From contig JAFWES010000032.1 of NCBI GenBank assembly GCA_017512805.1, positions 1-57,502 on the forward strand: a stretch of 57,502 nucleotides of DNA, read 5' to 3'. Below are positions 17,409 to 25,122 of the stretch, one piece after another; position 1 is the first letter of the stretch; every line of letters starts with the position of its first letter. This DNA comes from Clostridia bacterium (lineage in GTDB: Bacteria > Bacillota > Clostridia > Christensenellales > Aristaeellaceae). A program made the position numbers and the translations under genes. The notes under the pieces were generated by a model. That model made no database searches and was not told the DNA's origin. It saw nothing but the letters and a program-made list of their open reading frames with translations.

Positions 17409-18365
17409 TCAGTACAGGCCCTGCTCGCCCATCAGATGCGCAATCTTGTTGGAGGCAAGCACCAGCGTTACGCTGACGATGGATTTCATCAGGCCGATCG
17501 CGGAAGCGTAGCTGAACTGACCGGATTTGATACCCTGCTCGTACACGAACACATCCAGGGTCTGGCTGACCTTTCGGTTCAGGGGATTCGCCATCAGTAT
17601 CAAATGGTCATATCCGGTGTCCAGCACGCTGCCCATCCGCAGGATCAGCATCAGCACGATGGTGGAGCGGATGGCCGGCAGGGTGATATGCCACAGACGG
17701 CGCATCCGTCCGGCTCCGTCGACCATTGCCGCCTCATACAGCTGGGTGTCAACGTTTGTCAGCGCCGCCAGGAAGATAATCGTGCCCCATCCGGTTTCCT
17801 TCCAGATCGTCTGGCCAATGATCATCCAGCGGAATGTGTCCGGGCTGCCCATGTAGTTGATGGATCGGCCCAGCACCTGTTCCGTCAGCTTGAAGACGAT
17901 GCCGCTCGGTCCGAACATGACGAACGTGATGGACACGACGATCACAATGGAAATGAAGTGCGGCACATACAGAAGCGTCTGCAGCAGCTTCTTGTAGCGC
18001 AGGTTCATCATCTCGTTCAGCAGCAGCGCGAGGATGATCGGCGCCGGGAAGAAGAAGACGATGTTCATCAGCGAGAGAATCAGCGTGTTCGTCAGGTACC
18101 GCGTCCACGCCGGGAATCCGAAGAAGCTCTCAAACCACTTGAAGCCAACCCACTGGCTGCCCAGCACGCCGGAAGCCGGCACGTAGTTCTCAAAGGCGAT
18201 CACGATGCCGAACATCGGCAGATACTTGAAAACAATAAAGTAGATGAATCCGGGAAGCAGCAGCAGATACAGCCACTTGTCCCGCCTGACTTCCGCGCCC
18301 AGGCGCCTCCAGTAAACTTTGCCCGTTCCGTGAACCGCCCTGCGTTCCGCCGCCTTCGTGGTCAT
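17409..18365 (-). CDS. Carbohydrate ABC transporter permease (YteP/LplB type)
   Basis: 318 aa. Partner permease of 16442-17392. Seen: basic N-terminus, first helix WLYLLLLPGFIYFIVFKYLP, motif GIVIAFENYVPASGVLGSQW, PHFISIVIVVSITFVMFGPS, EAA loop LYEAAMVDGAGRMRRLWHIT and the C-terminus of the LplB group. The ATG at 18365 is preferred because GAGG sits 6 bases upstream; the codons at 18413 and 18377 lie inside the GH105 coding end or directly on the ribosome site. It follows the GH105 gene by 44 bases. Confidence 0.9.
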   Translation of the reverse strand: MTTKAAERRAVHGTGKVYWRRLGAEVRRDKWLYLLLLPGFIYFIVFKYLPMFGIVIAFENYVPASGVLGSQWVGFKWFESFFGFPAWTRYLTNTLILSLMNIVFFFPAPIILALLLNEMMNLRYKKLLQTLLYVPHFISIVIVVSITFVMFGPSGIVFKLTEQVLGRSINYMGSPDTFRWMIIGQTIWKETGWGTIIFLAALTNVDTQLYEAAMVDGAGRMRRLWHITLPAIRSTIVLMLILRMGSVLDTGYDHLILMANPLNRKVSQTLDVFVYEQGIKSGQFSYASAIGLMKSIVSVTLVLASNKIAHLMGEQGLY

Positions 18366-18409
18366 GGCACGCCTCATCCTTTCTTTGAAGATTGATCCGT
18401 GGGATGCCT

Positions 18410-19471
18410 TCACTCCGGCCGCGTATCACGGATCATCAGCTCTGTGAGCATCAGGAACGTCAGCCCCTGACCGTAGGCGGTCGGCGTGACGATGATGTCC
18501 TTATAATGCTGCAGGCTGTGGCCCATGCCGGTGCCGCCGGAGACGCCCTGCACCGCGCCTGTCTCGTCGATCTGGCCGAGGACGGCTTCCGCCGAGAGCA
18601 TGCCCATCTGCTGGTAAGGCTCCTGAGGCAGCCAGCCCATCCGGATGCCCTTGAGCACGCCGTAGGCGATGGCGGCGGTCGCGCTGGTTTCGCAGTAGGT
18701 CTCTTCCACGTCGATCAGCGTGGTGTACAGGCCGTTCACCCGCTGATACTTCCACAGGGCCAGCACCTGATCCAGCCAGGCGCTTTTGATCATGCGCATG
18801 GCGGCATTCTCGCGCCGGGTAATATCATAAAGCTCGATGGCGGCCGCGGTGAACCAGGCGTTGCCCCGGGCCCAGAAGGCGTCGGCAAAATTGTGCCGCC
18901 GGTCAAAGGTCCAGCCGTGATAGAAGAGGCCGTTGACCTTGTTCTGCAGATAGCGGATATGGATCAGGAACTGGAATTCGGATTCCTCGATCAGCTCCGG
19001 CCTGCCCAGCACGACGCCGGCCTTGGCCAGAAACAGGCAGACCATGAACAGGGTATCGCACCACAGCTGCTGGTAATGCTTGTTCCAGACGGTGCAGTGC
19101 TGGAGGCCGCCGTATTCCGTGCGCGGCATCTCCTTCATCACCCAATCGATCCAGCTTTCAATGACGGGCAGGTACTTCTCGTTTTTCGTTTCGGCGTACA
19201 GGCAGGTCAGCGTCAGCACCGGCGCGACGGTGTTGACGTTGCGGTGAGGCTGCTGCGCCCGGGAAAGCATATCGTCATACCAGCCCGTCAGATAGTCCAG
19301 AATGGAAGGATCGCCGCTTTGCTGATAGGTTTTATAGATGCCGTACAGCGCGACGCCGGTCGGCCATTCCCAGTTGTTCATGGTCAAATGTCCGCGGGAG
19401 GGATCGTTCCCGTCCGCCCGCTGGAGCATCGCCAGCACCCGATCCGCTGTCTGACGGTATGTTTCACCCAT
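18410..19471 (-). CDS. yteR: GH105 unsaturated rhamnogalacturonyl hydrolase
   Basis: 353 aa. Known: GH105 (YteR) hydrates and releases the unsaturated galacturonyl residue from the non-reducing end of RG disaccharides produced by lyases; it works in the cytosol. Seen: the alpha/alpha-barrel motifs NNWEWPTGVALYGIY (~32-46), QQLWCDTLFMVCLFLAK with the catalytic Asp (~135), GLFYHGWTFDR, FWARGNAWFTAA, and SGGTGMGHS near the end. No signal peptide. First gene of the pectin operon, with AGGTGA 6 bases before its ATG and a consensus promoter 58 bases upstream carrying an operator of the divergent LacI-type regulator. Confidence 0.95.
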   Translation of the reverse strand: MGETYRQTADRVLAMLQRADGNDPSRGHLTMNNWEWPTGVALYGIYKTYQQSGDPSILDYLTGWYDDMLSRAQQPHRNVNTVAPVLTLTCLYAETKNEKYLPVIESWIDWVMKEMPRTEYGGLQHCTVWNKHYQQLWCDTLFMVCLFLAKAGVVLGRPELIEESEFQFLIHIRYLQNKVNGLFYHGWTFDRRHNFADAFWARGNAWFTAAAIELYDITRRENAAMRMIKSAWLDQVLALWKYQRVNGLYTTLIDVEETYCETSATAAIAYGVLKGIRMGWLPQEPYQQMGMLSAEAVLGQIDETGAVQGVSGGTGMGHSLQHYKDIIVTPTAYGQGLTFLMLTELMIRDTRPE

Positions 19472-19515
19472 GATTTGTCACCTGCTTCCTGTTATCGGTT
19501 CATGTATGGTTCATA

Positions 19516-19529
19516 TGTTAGCGCTTACA
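19516..19529. promoter_or_regulatory. LacI-type operator 1 (pectin operon side)
   Basis: Seen: TGTTAGCGCTTACA, a near-perfect palindrome with the central AGCGCT typical of LacI-family sites. It matches operator 2 (19635-19648) in 13 of 14 positions. Inferred to be bound by the regulator encoded at 19709. Confidence 0.85.
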
Positions 19530-19557
19530 TTATAGTAGGCCTTACAGATCGTGTCAA
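19529..19557 (-). promoter_or_regulatory. Consensus sigma-A promoter of the pectin operon
   Basis: Seen on the minus strand: TTGACA (19557-19552), exactly 17 bases, TATAAT (19534-19529). Both boxes match the sigma-A consensus completely. The operator at 19516-19529 begins at the last base of the -10 box, so a bound repressor would cover the start site. Confidence 0.9.
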
Positions 19558-19606
19558 TATAGTTTTGACAGTTTTTCTTTAAAAAAATGTTAAATTCGGA
19601 AAAGCC

Positions 19607-19635
19607 TTGCACTTTTCCTCCATTTGCTGTATGAT
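19607..19635 (+). promoter_or_regulatory. Promoter of the lacI-rhaM-(araC) unit
   Basis: Seen: TTGCAC (19607-19612), 17 bases, TATGAT (19630-19635). Operator 2 starts at the last base of the -10 box, mirroring the arrangement of the divergent promoter. Confidence 0.85.
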
Positions 19636-19648
19636 GATAGCGCTTACA
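19635..19648. promoter_or_regulatory. LacI-type operator 2 (regulator side)
   Basis: Seen: TGATAGCGCTTACA, differing from operator 1 in one base. Its place directly after the -10 box predicts that the regulator represses its own gene. Confidence 0.82.
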
Positions 19649-19708
19649 TGATCGGAAGAACAATGGTTTTGGCCTGCGAGCTGCAGAATCGCATTGCGGA
19701 GGTGCCCC

Positions 19709-20746
19709 ATGGCAAGCGAAAACGCGACCATTTACGATATCGCCTCGGATGCCGGGGTTTCCATTGCCACGGTTTCCCGCGTCCTGCGGGGGGAAAGCAA
19801 CGTGTCCGACGAAACCCGGCAAAAGGTCCAGCGCGCCATTGAGCGGCGGAACTATCGGCCCAGCAGTATTGCCCGGGGCCTGATGAGCAAAAAGACCCAT
19901 TCCCTGGGCATCATCCTGCCCAAGCTGCTGAATCCGCATTATGCCATGATCTTCACCGGCGCACAGGAGGAGGCCCGGATGCTGGGGTACACCGTGAGCC
20001 TCTTCCCCTGGAGCAGCCTGGATACAAAAGCCTATGACCCGGCGACCATGCTGATCGAGCGCCGCCTGGACGGGCTCATCGTATGTGTGGAATACCTGCC
20101 CGACGATCACGGCGAACACGTGCTGGCCTCCCTCCGGGAGCTCCGGCGCGTGATGCCCGTGGTGCTCATCGGATGCGTGCCGCCCTGGTACGATTTTCCG
20201 GCGGTGTCCAACAACAACGCCGCCATGATGAAGGAGATCGTCCTGTATCTGGTCTCCCTGGGCCACGAAAGAATCGCTTTCATCGGCGGCTTTGCGGAGG
20301 ACAATGACCCGCAGCGGCGGGATATAGGATACCGCGAAGGCCTCCGGGAGGCGCGCCTTCCCTATATCGAATCTTACCGTGTCTTCTGCAAGGGCACGCC
20401 GGAGGATGGCCGCGCCGCCCTCCGGGGAATGCTGGACGCGCTGAAGCCGGAATACTGGCCCAGCGCCGTCATTGCCATGAATGATCTGGTGGCGATGGGC
20501 TGCCAGGGCGAGGCCCGGGACCGGGGCCTCCGTATGCCGGAGGATCTGTCCATCATCGGCTGGGACGACCTGTTCTGCGCGCCGTATCTGTGCCCTCCGC
20601 TGACCAGTATCAACACCCACCAGCAGCAAACCGGCGCCCGCGCGGTTCAGCTGCTTCTCGGCGGCGAGCAACGGCGGGAAACGGTCGATTGGGAGCTTGT
20701 GGAGCGCGCGTCCTGTGCGCCGATCAATAAAGGAAAGGAGATATAA
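19709..20746 (+). CDS. LacI-family regulator of the pectin operon
   Basis: 345 aa. Seen: HTH at residues 7-30 (IYDIASDAGVSIATVSRVLR), hinge NYRPSSIARGLMSKKTHSLG, then an effector domain with AVIAMNDLVAMGCQGEARDR and LSIIGWDDLFCAPYLCPPLT. Start ATG at 19709 with GGAGG 6 bases upstream. It is transcribed away from the pectin operon, and both divergent promoters carry a 14-bp palindrome with the LacI-type AGCGCT core right after the -10. Inferred: it represses both units until an imported pectin fragment or rhamnose/galacturonate derivative binds. It is followed after 4 bases by rhaM, so the two are co-translated. Confidence 0.93.
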   Translation: MASENATIYDIASDAGVSIATVSRVLRGESNVSDETRQKVQRAIERRNYRPSSIARGLMSKKTHSLGIILPKLLNPHYAMIFTGAQEEARMLGYTVSLFPWSSLDTKAYDPATMLIERRLDGLIVCVEYLPDDHGEHVLASLRELRRVMPVVLIGCVPPWYDFPAVSNNNAAMMKEIVLYLVSLGHERIAFIGGFAEDNDPQRRDIGYREGLREARLPYIESYRVFCKGTPEDGRAALRGMLDALKPEYWPSAVIAMNDLVAMGCQGEARDRGLRMPEDLSIIGWDDLFCAPYLCPPLTSINTHQQQTGARAVQLLLGGEQRRETVDWELVERASCAPINKGKEI

Positions 20747-20750
20747 AAGC

Positions 20751-21068
20751 ATGGAACGTTTTGCCTGGAAGGGCCGCATCAGGGAGGGAATGCAGGAGGA
20801 GTACAAACGCCGCCATGATACGATCTGGCCGGAAATGCTGGCGCTGCTCCGGGAAGCGGGCATCCGCAACTACACCATCTGGAGCGACGGACGGGATGTG
20901 TTCGGCTATTACGAATGTGAAAAGGGCATTGCCTTTGCCGAACAGACCCAGGCGCAGAGCCCCGTTGTGGACAAATGGAACGATTATATGCAGGATGTGC
21001 TGGATCTGGAGATGGATCCGGAAACCGGCGCCCAGCCCAAGCTGCGCATGATGTTTAAAATGGAATGA
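20751..21068 (+). CDS. rhaM: L-rhamnose mutarotase
   Basis: 105 aa, the usual length. Known: RhaM interconverts alpha- and beta-L-rhamnopyranose so that isomerase receives its preferred form. Seen: RIREGMQEEYKRRHDTIWPE with the conserved Tyr/Arg/His, then GIRNYTIWSDGRDVFGYYEC and the C-terminal block LRMMFKME. Start at 20751 follows AAAGGAG by 9 bases. It is in one unit with the lacI-type gene, which supports rhamnose as a product of the locus. No rhamnose isomerase, kinase or aldolase gene is seen in this window. Confidence 0.93.
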   Translation: MERFAWKGRIREGMQEEYKRRHDTIWPEMLALLREAGIRNYTIWSDGRDVFGYYECEKGIAFAEQTQAQSPVVDKWNDYMQDVLDLEMDPETGAQPKLRMMFKME

Positions 21069-21190
21069 CAGTAAAGGCGCTGACGATTCAAACTCGCTAT
21101 CTCCGCGCGGCGTCCCCCGGAGGGGAATACCTCAGTGCGGAGCGACTACATAGCGACTAAGATGTTTTTCTTGGAATGACCGTAAAGGAG
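21050..21190. repeat. Imperfect 30-bp direct repeat flanking a short inserted segment
   Basis: Seen: 21050-21079 and 21161-21190 agree in 24 of 30 positions, with the blocks GATGTTT, GGAATGAC and GTAAAGG. The first copy encodes the last codons of RhaM and its stop; the second sits just before the araC-type start and supplies its AAAGGAG ribosome site. The 81 bases between contain part of a dispersed intergenic repeat (21114-21144). Confidence 0.7.
21114..21144. repeat. Dispersed intergenic repeat, copy A
   Basis: Seen: starts CCCCCGGAGG and continues ACCTC, GTGC as in copy B (35098-35128). It lies inside the inserted segment between rhaM and the araC-type gene. Its far end, read on the minus strand, AGTCGCTCCGC, recurs at 40935-40952 and 43867-43884. 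Confidence 0.6.
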
Positions 21191-21197
21191 ACGCAGC

Positions 21198-22151
21198 ATG
21201 GCGAGGCCCAAACATACGGTGCTGGAATACCGCAATTATGAATTGCCTGCCGATTTTCCGGTCCTGGCGCTGACGGGCGAACAGTGGCACATCAGCCCGA
21301 TCCCCGGCAAGCGCCTGCATATCCATAATTGCCTTGAAATCGGCCTGTGTCATTCCTCCGGCGGCACCCTGGTTTTCGACGATCAGCACATCCATTTTTC
21401 CGTGGGCGATGTGACCTGTATCGCCCGCAACGTGCCCCATACCACCTGGTCGGATCAGCGGGAGGCCAGCCGCTGGAGCTATCTTTTTCTGGATCCGGAC
21501 GCCCTGCTGGGGCCGGCCGCGCTGCGCTCCTGCGGAGGGCTCGAGGATACGGGGTACTTTTTGACCGATTGCCATCTGCTGCTGCACGCGGACGAATATC
21601 CCTGGGCCCGGCAATATGTGGAATCCATCGTGGAGGAGATGGTCCGCTGCGCGCCTGGCTATCAGGCCATCGTGCGCGGGCTGTTCACCGCCCTGCTGAT
21701 CGGCATGCTGCGGATCTACAGCCAGGAAAAAAGCGAGAACGCGCGCGACCCCTATACGCACGTCCTCGCTCCGGCTTTGGACTACATCCACGAAAACTAC
21801 ATGCTGGACTTTCCCCAGCAGCAGCTCCCGGCGCTGTGCCACCTGAGCCCCACCCACTTCCGGCGGCTGTTCAGGGAGCAAATCGGGTCTTCTCCCCTGG
21901 CTTTCCTGCACCAGACCCGGATCCTGAAGAGCTGTGCGCTGCTTCGGTCCTCCGATCTCTCCGTGACGGAGATCGCCGGCCGGGTAGGTTACAACTCCCT
22001 GAGCAGCTACAACCGGCATTTCGGTCAGACCATGGGCTGCTCGCCCATGGCGTGGCGAAAAACAGCCGGCGACTGCCCGCGGCCTTCCCTGCTGACCTTT
22101 ACCGGCTGGACCGAGGCCGAGGCGGTTCCGGCAAACAACGAGGCAGGATGA
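21198..22151 (+). CDS. AraC-family transcriptional regulator
   Basis: 317 aa. Seen: an N-terminal cupin-like sensing domain (~25-110: HIHNCLEIGLCHSSGGTLVF, FSVGDVTCIARNVPHT), then the two-helix-turn-helix AraC domain (~195-290: LDYIHENYMLDFPQQQLPAL, LSVTEIAGRVGYNSLSSYNR, MGCSPMAWRK). Start ATG at 21198 with AAAGGAG 8 bases before it. Located after rhaM and convergent with the GH112 transport operon. Inferred: an activator that senses a sugar such as rhamnose and switches on one of the neighbouring rhamnose or galactosyl-rhamnose operons. Confidence 0.92.
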   Translation: MARPKHTVLEYRNYELPADFPVLALTGEQWHISPIPGKRLHIHNCLEIGLCHSSGGTLVFDDQHIHFSVGDVTCIARNVPHTTWSDQREASRWSYLFLDPDALLGPAALRSCGGLEDTGYFLTDCHLLLHADEYPWARQYVESIVEEMVRCAPGYQAIVRGLFTALLIGMLRIYSQEKSENARDPYTHVLAPALDYIHENYMLDFPQQQLPALCHLSPTHFRRLFREQIGSSPLAFLHQTRILKSCALLRSSDLSVTEIAGRVGYNSLSSYNRHFGQTMGCSPMAWRKTAGDCPRPSLLTFTGWTEAEAVPANNEAG

Positions 22152-22200
22152 ATCCGGTATTCTGTCCCTGCCTATGGCGCGGTCCCCATGGCCATGCAAT

Positions 22201-22253
22201 ACGGCCCCTTTCCCTGCCGCGGACGGCAGAGGGAAAGGGGCCGTTTCTTATTT
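22201..22253 (+). terminator. Terminator of the araC-type gene
   Basis: Seen: a perfect 15-bp stem (22201-22215 with 22230-22244) and a T-rich tail TTTCTTATTT. It overlaps the stop codon of the convergent aldo/keto reductase gene. Confidence 0.9.
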
Positions 22254-23234
22254 CAGCGCTTCTTCGATTTTCCGCAGTTCCTCCTCCGTCAGCGGCGGAG
22301 CGTTCAGGATTTCCAGGTTATCGGTGATCTGCTCCGGACGGCTCGCGCCGATGAGGGCAGAGGTCACCGTCTCCTCCCGAAGAACCCACTGCAGGGCCAT
22401 GTGATGCAGCTTCTGACCGCGGGCGTCCGCAATGGCTTTCAGGGCGCGCACCCTGCGGAGGGTATCGTCCGTCAGGCTGCTTGGCTTCAGGTAGCGGCTG
22501 TCGGTCTTCATCCTGGAATCCTCAGGGATGCCGTCCAGATACTTGCCGGTCAGCAAACCGCCCGCCAGCGGCTGGAAGACAATGCATCCCACCCCCTCCC
22601 GGCACAGCACGTCTGTCAGGCCGTTTTCGATATGCCGGTCCAGCATCGAATAGCGCGGCTGGTGGATCAGGCAGGGGGTGCCCAGCCGCCTGAGCTCCCG
22701 GATGGCCGCTTCCGCCTGTTCGGGGCCGTAATTGCTGATTCCCACATACAGGGCCTTTCCGCTGCGGACGATCTGATCCAGCGCCCCCATGGTCTCTTCG
22801 ATGGGCGTGTCCGGATCCGGCCGGTGATGATAGAACAGATCCACATACTCCAGGCGCATGCGCTTGAGGCTCTGGTCAAGGCTGGAAATCAGGTACTTCC
22901 GGCTGCCGTGATCCCCGTAAGGGCCGGACCACATGTCATAGCCCGCCTTGGTGGAGATAAACAGCTCATCCCGGTGGGTTCGCCAGTCCGCGTCCATCAG
23001 GCGGCCGAAGTTGCGCTCCGCTTCGCCGTAGGGCGGGCCGTAATTGTTGGCCAGATCAAAGTGGGTGATCCCATGGTCAAATGCCGTGCGCAGCATCGCC
23101 TGCTGGGTGGCCAGCGGCGTGATACTGCCAAAGTTGTGCCACAGTCCCAGGGAGATCAGCGGCAGCATGACCCCGCTCTTCCCGCAGCGGCGGTACTGCA
23201 TCGCCTGATACCTGTTTTCGCTGGGGGTATACAT
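22248..23234 (-). CDS. Aldo/keto reductase of the YghZ (L-glyceraldehyde 3-phosphate reductase) type
   Basis: 328 aa. NADPH-dependent reduction of small aldehydes in the cytosol. Seen: the catalytic tetrad in order: FDLANNYGPPYGEAE (Asp and Tyr), FISTKAGYDMW (Lys), DLFYHHRPDPDTP (His); then the cofactor block GASRPEQITDNLE. The N-terminus YRRCGKSGVMLPLISLGLWH is typical of the YghZ subgroup. It lies 195 bases after the binding-protein gene of the GH112 operon in the same direction, and could be its last gene. Inferred: it may reduce L-lactaldehyde from rhamnose breakdown; the sequence alone does not prove this. Confidence 0.9.
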   Translation of the reverse strand: MYTPSENRYQAMQYRRCGKSGVMLPLISLGLWHNFGSITPLATQQAMLRTAFDHGITHFDLANNYGPPYGEAERNFGRLMDADWRTHRDELFISTKAGYDMWSGPYGDHGSRKYLISSLDQSLKRMRLEYVDLFYHHRPDPDTPIEETMGALDQIVRSGKALYVGISNYGPEQAEAAIRELRRLGTPCLIHQPRYSMLDRHIENGLTDVLCREGVGCIVFQPLAGGLLTGKYLDGIPEDSRMKTDSRYLKPSSLTDDTLRRVRALKAIADARGQKLHHMALQWVLREETVTSALIGASRPEQITDNLEILNAPPLTEEELRKIEEALK

Positions 23235-23335
23235 GTGTGCTTTCTCCTTTCATCAAAAAGAGCTGCTGCACACCGGCAAAACAGCCCCGTCCAGTCTACC
23301 CGCGATTTTGCGCCTTTCGCGCCGCCCTGGCGTTG

Positions 23336-23366
23336 GTCCCCCTCCCCCGAAAAGGGGGAGGGGGAC
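23336..23366. repeat. Perfect 13-bp GC-rich hairpin after the binding-protein gene
   Basis: Seen: arms GTCCCCCTCCCCC (23336-23348) and GGGGGAGGGGGAC (23354-23366) around a GAAAA loop. There is no T run on either side, so it is not a normal terminator. It sits between the binding-protein gene and the aldo/keto reductase gene and may protect the upstream message. Confidence 0.7.
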
Positions 23367-23429
23367 GCGCCTGCGGCTGGATGGATGAGGGTGTTCATTC
23401 CATGTGCGGCAGCTCCCGCATGTCAGTAA

Positions 23430-25052
23430 TCAGGGAAGCGCGGGCAGCTTGGTGGTGTTGCCCGCCTCATAGGCGGCCAGCCGCTCGTCGATGATCTCCT
23501 GATAGCCGGCGTCCAGGAATTCCTGGCTGTACTGGGCGAACAGGCTGTCAAACTCCGCCGGATCGCACTTGATCAGCTTGGCGAAGTATTCCTGCCACAG
23601 GCTCAGCAGGGTGGCGCTGTATTCGCTTTCGCTCTCAATCGCCACGGCGAATACGGGGTCAGAATAGGCCTTGCCTTCATCGGCGATGGAGCGCAGCTGG
23701 TAGTAGTTATCGATCAGCGCCTGGGTGAAATCCTGGGGCAGGCCCACAGGGCTCATCTGGGCGATGGTCTGCTCGATGGTGCCGACCTTCTTGGAGGCAT
23801 GGACCAGGCAGGTCATATCGATATTGTTGTTGTGGTTCATCATGTGATCGCCGGTGTAATCCAGCATCACGGGGAGGCCGTCCTCGCCCATCTTGTAGGT
23901 TTCACCCTCGATCCCGTTTTCGAGCACGAACAGGTTCTCCGGCTGGATCATCCACTCCATGAGCATCCACGCGGCCTTGAGCTGGTCGGGCGTCGCCAGG
24001 CTGGAGAAGCCCACGATCATGCCGAAGGGGTTGTCCGCGCGGATCGCGGCGGTGTTGACGCCCTCTTCCAGGCCGGCGTACGGGCTGGCGATGGCCAGTT
24101 CGGCGTCAGGATTGTTCTCGTAGAACGCGGTCAGCCACGCCATATTGTTGGCAATATAGCCGCCGTAGGTATAGGTCTTTCCGTTGATGAAGTCTGTCTG
24201 CAGGATGTCGGTTCCCTGGCCGCCGCTGTTCTTCTCCAGGTCAAACTCGGAGGAGTACCAGCCCATGTGATATTCCTCGTTCATCCGTTTGAGCATGCGC
24301 TCGGTGGGATACCAGGCAAAGCCCGGCGTGCCCAGAGAGGAATGCATGGCCCACTCGGCTTCGTCCACGGGGAAATCGCGGTAGGCAAAGTTCACGATAT
24401 AGGCATTGGTGGGAATGCCCAGGCCCAGTGGGTATTCGCACAGGCCCGCCTCGATCATCTTGTTCAGGGCGTCCTTCTGCTCGGCATAGTTCTGAGGCAC
24501 GTGATCATAGCCGACCTGGCGCAGCCAGTCCATGCGCACGAAGTTGGCAAAGGCAAAGGTGGTGTCATGATAGGGGCGTTCCGTGAGCACGAAATACGTC
24601 TCGCCGTTGATGTCGGTATAGCCCAGCTGGTTGTGATCCACCATGGCCTGATAGAAGGTCGGAGCAACCGCCTTGAACGCTTCCAGGTCGATCACGGTCA
24701 TCGCGCCGTCATTGGCCCACTGGGCGACCTTCGGATAGTCGTATTCCATCATGATGGTGGGGGTCTGCTTGGCGGCGATCAGCTGATTGTACTTCATCAT
24801 GACGTCGCCGCGGGGAATGGCCACATACTGTACATCAATGTTGTACTTGTCGCCGAATTCCTTCTGGATCCACTGGGTCCAGTAGTTATCGTCCACAGCG
24901 GGATAGCCCACCTTGGACCGGTCGTAGACCGGCACGGTGATCTGTACCCGCTCGGCAAAGGGTTCCCAGTCGGCGGGGACGTCGGCGCTGGCCACGGCGG
25001 TCAGGCCGGAGAGCAGGCACAGGGCCAGCAGCAGGGAAAGCAGTTTCTTCAT
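23430..25052 (-). CDS. ABC transporter sugar-binding protein (GH112 operon)
   Basis: 540 aa. Seen: signal peptide at residues 1-23 (MKKLLSLLLALCLLSGLTAV, cut after ASA); the Cys at residue 12 is inside the hydrophobic core and not in a lipobox. The mature part belongs to the large LplA/YtcQ-like class (VQITVPVYDRSKVGYPAVDD, DVMMKYNQLIAAKQTPTIMM, LKAAWMLMEWMIQPENLFVL). It works with the permeases at 25123 and 26143. Inferred from the adjacent GH112 phosphorylase: the ligand may be galactosyl-rhamnose or a larger RG-I side-chain fragment. It follows the second permease gene by 70 bases. Confidence 0.9.
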   Translation of the reverse strand: MKKLLSLLLALCLLSGLTAVASADVPADWEPFAERVQITVPVYDRSKVGYPAVDDNYWTQWIQKEFGDKYNIDVQYVAIPRGDVMMKYNQLIAAKQTPTIMMEYDYPKVAQWANDGAMTVIDLEAFKAVAPTFYQAMVDHNQLGYTDINGETYFVLTERPYHDTTFAFANFVRMDWLRQVGYDHVPQNYAEQKDALNKMIEAGLCEYPLGLGIPTNAYIVNFAYRDFPVDEAEWAMHSSLGTPGFAWYPTERMLKRMNEEYHMGWYSSEFDLEKNSGGQGTDILQTDFINGKTYTYGGYIANNMAWLTAFYENNPDAELAIASPYAGLEEGVNTAAIRADNPFGMIVGFSSLATPDQLKAAWMLMEWMIQPENLFVLENGIEGETYKMGEDGLPVMLDYTGDHMMNHNNNIDMTCLVHASKKVGTIEQTIAQMSPVGLPQDFTQALIDNYYQLRSIADEGKAYSDPVFAVAIESESEYSATLLSLWQEYFAKLIKCDPAEFDSLFAQYSQEFLDAGYQEIIDERLAAYEAGNTTKLPALP

Positions 25053-25122
25053 TGGGTGTTCCTCCTTTTTGTATTGTTATCTTTCAGCGGCCCTTGGGCC
25101 GCGGACAACCGGGAACGGGTCA

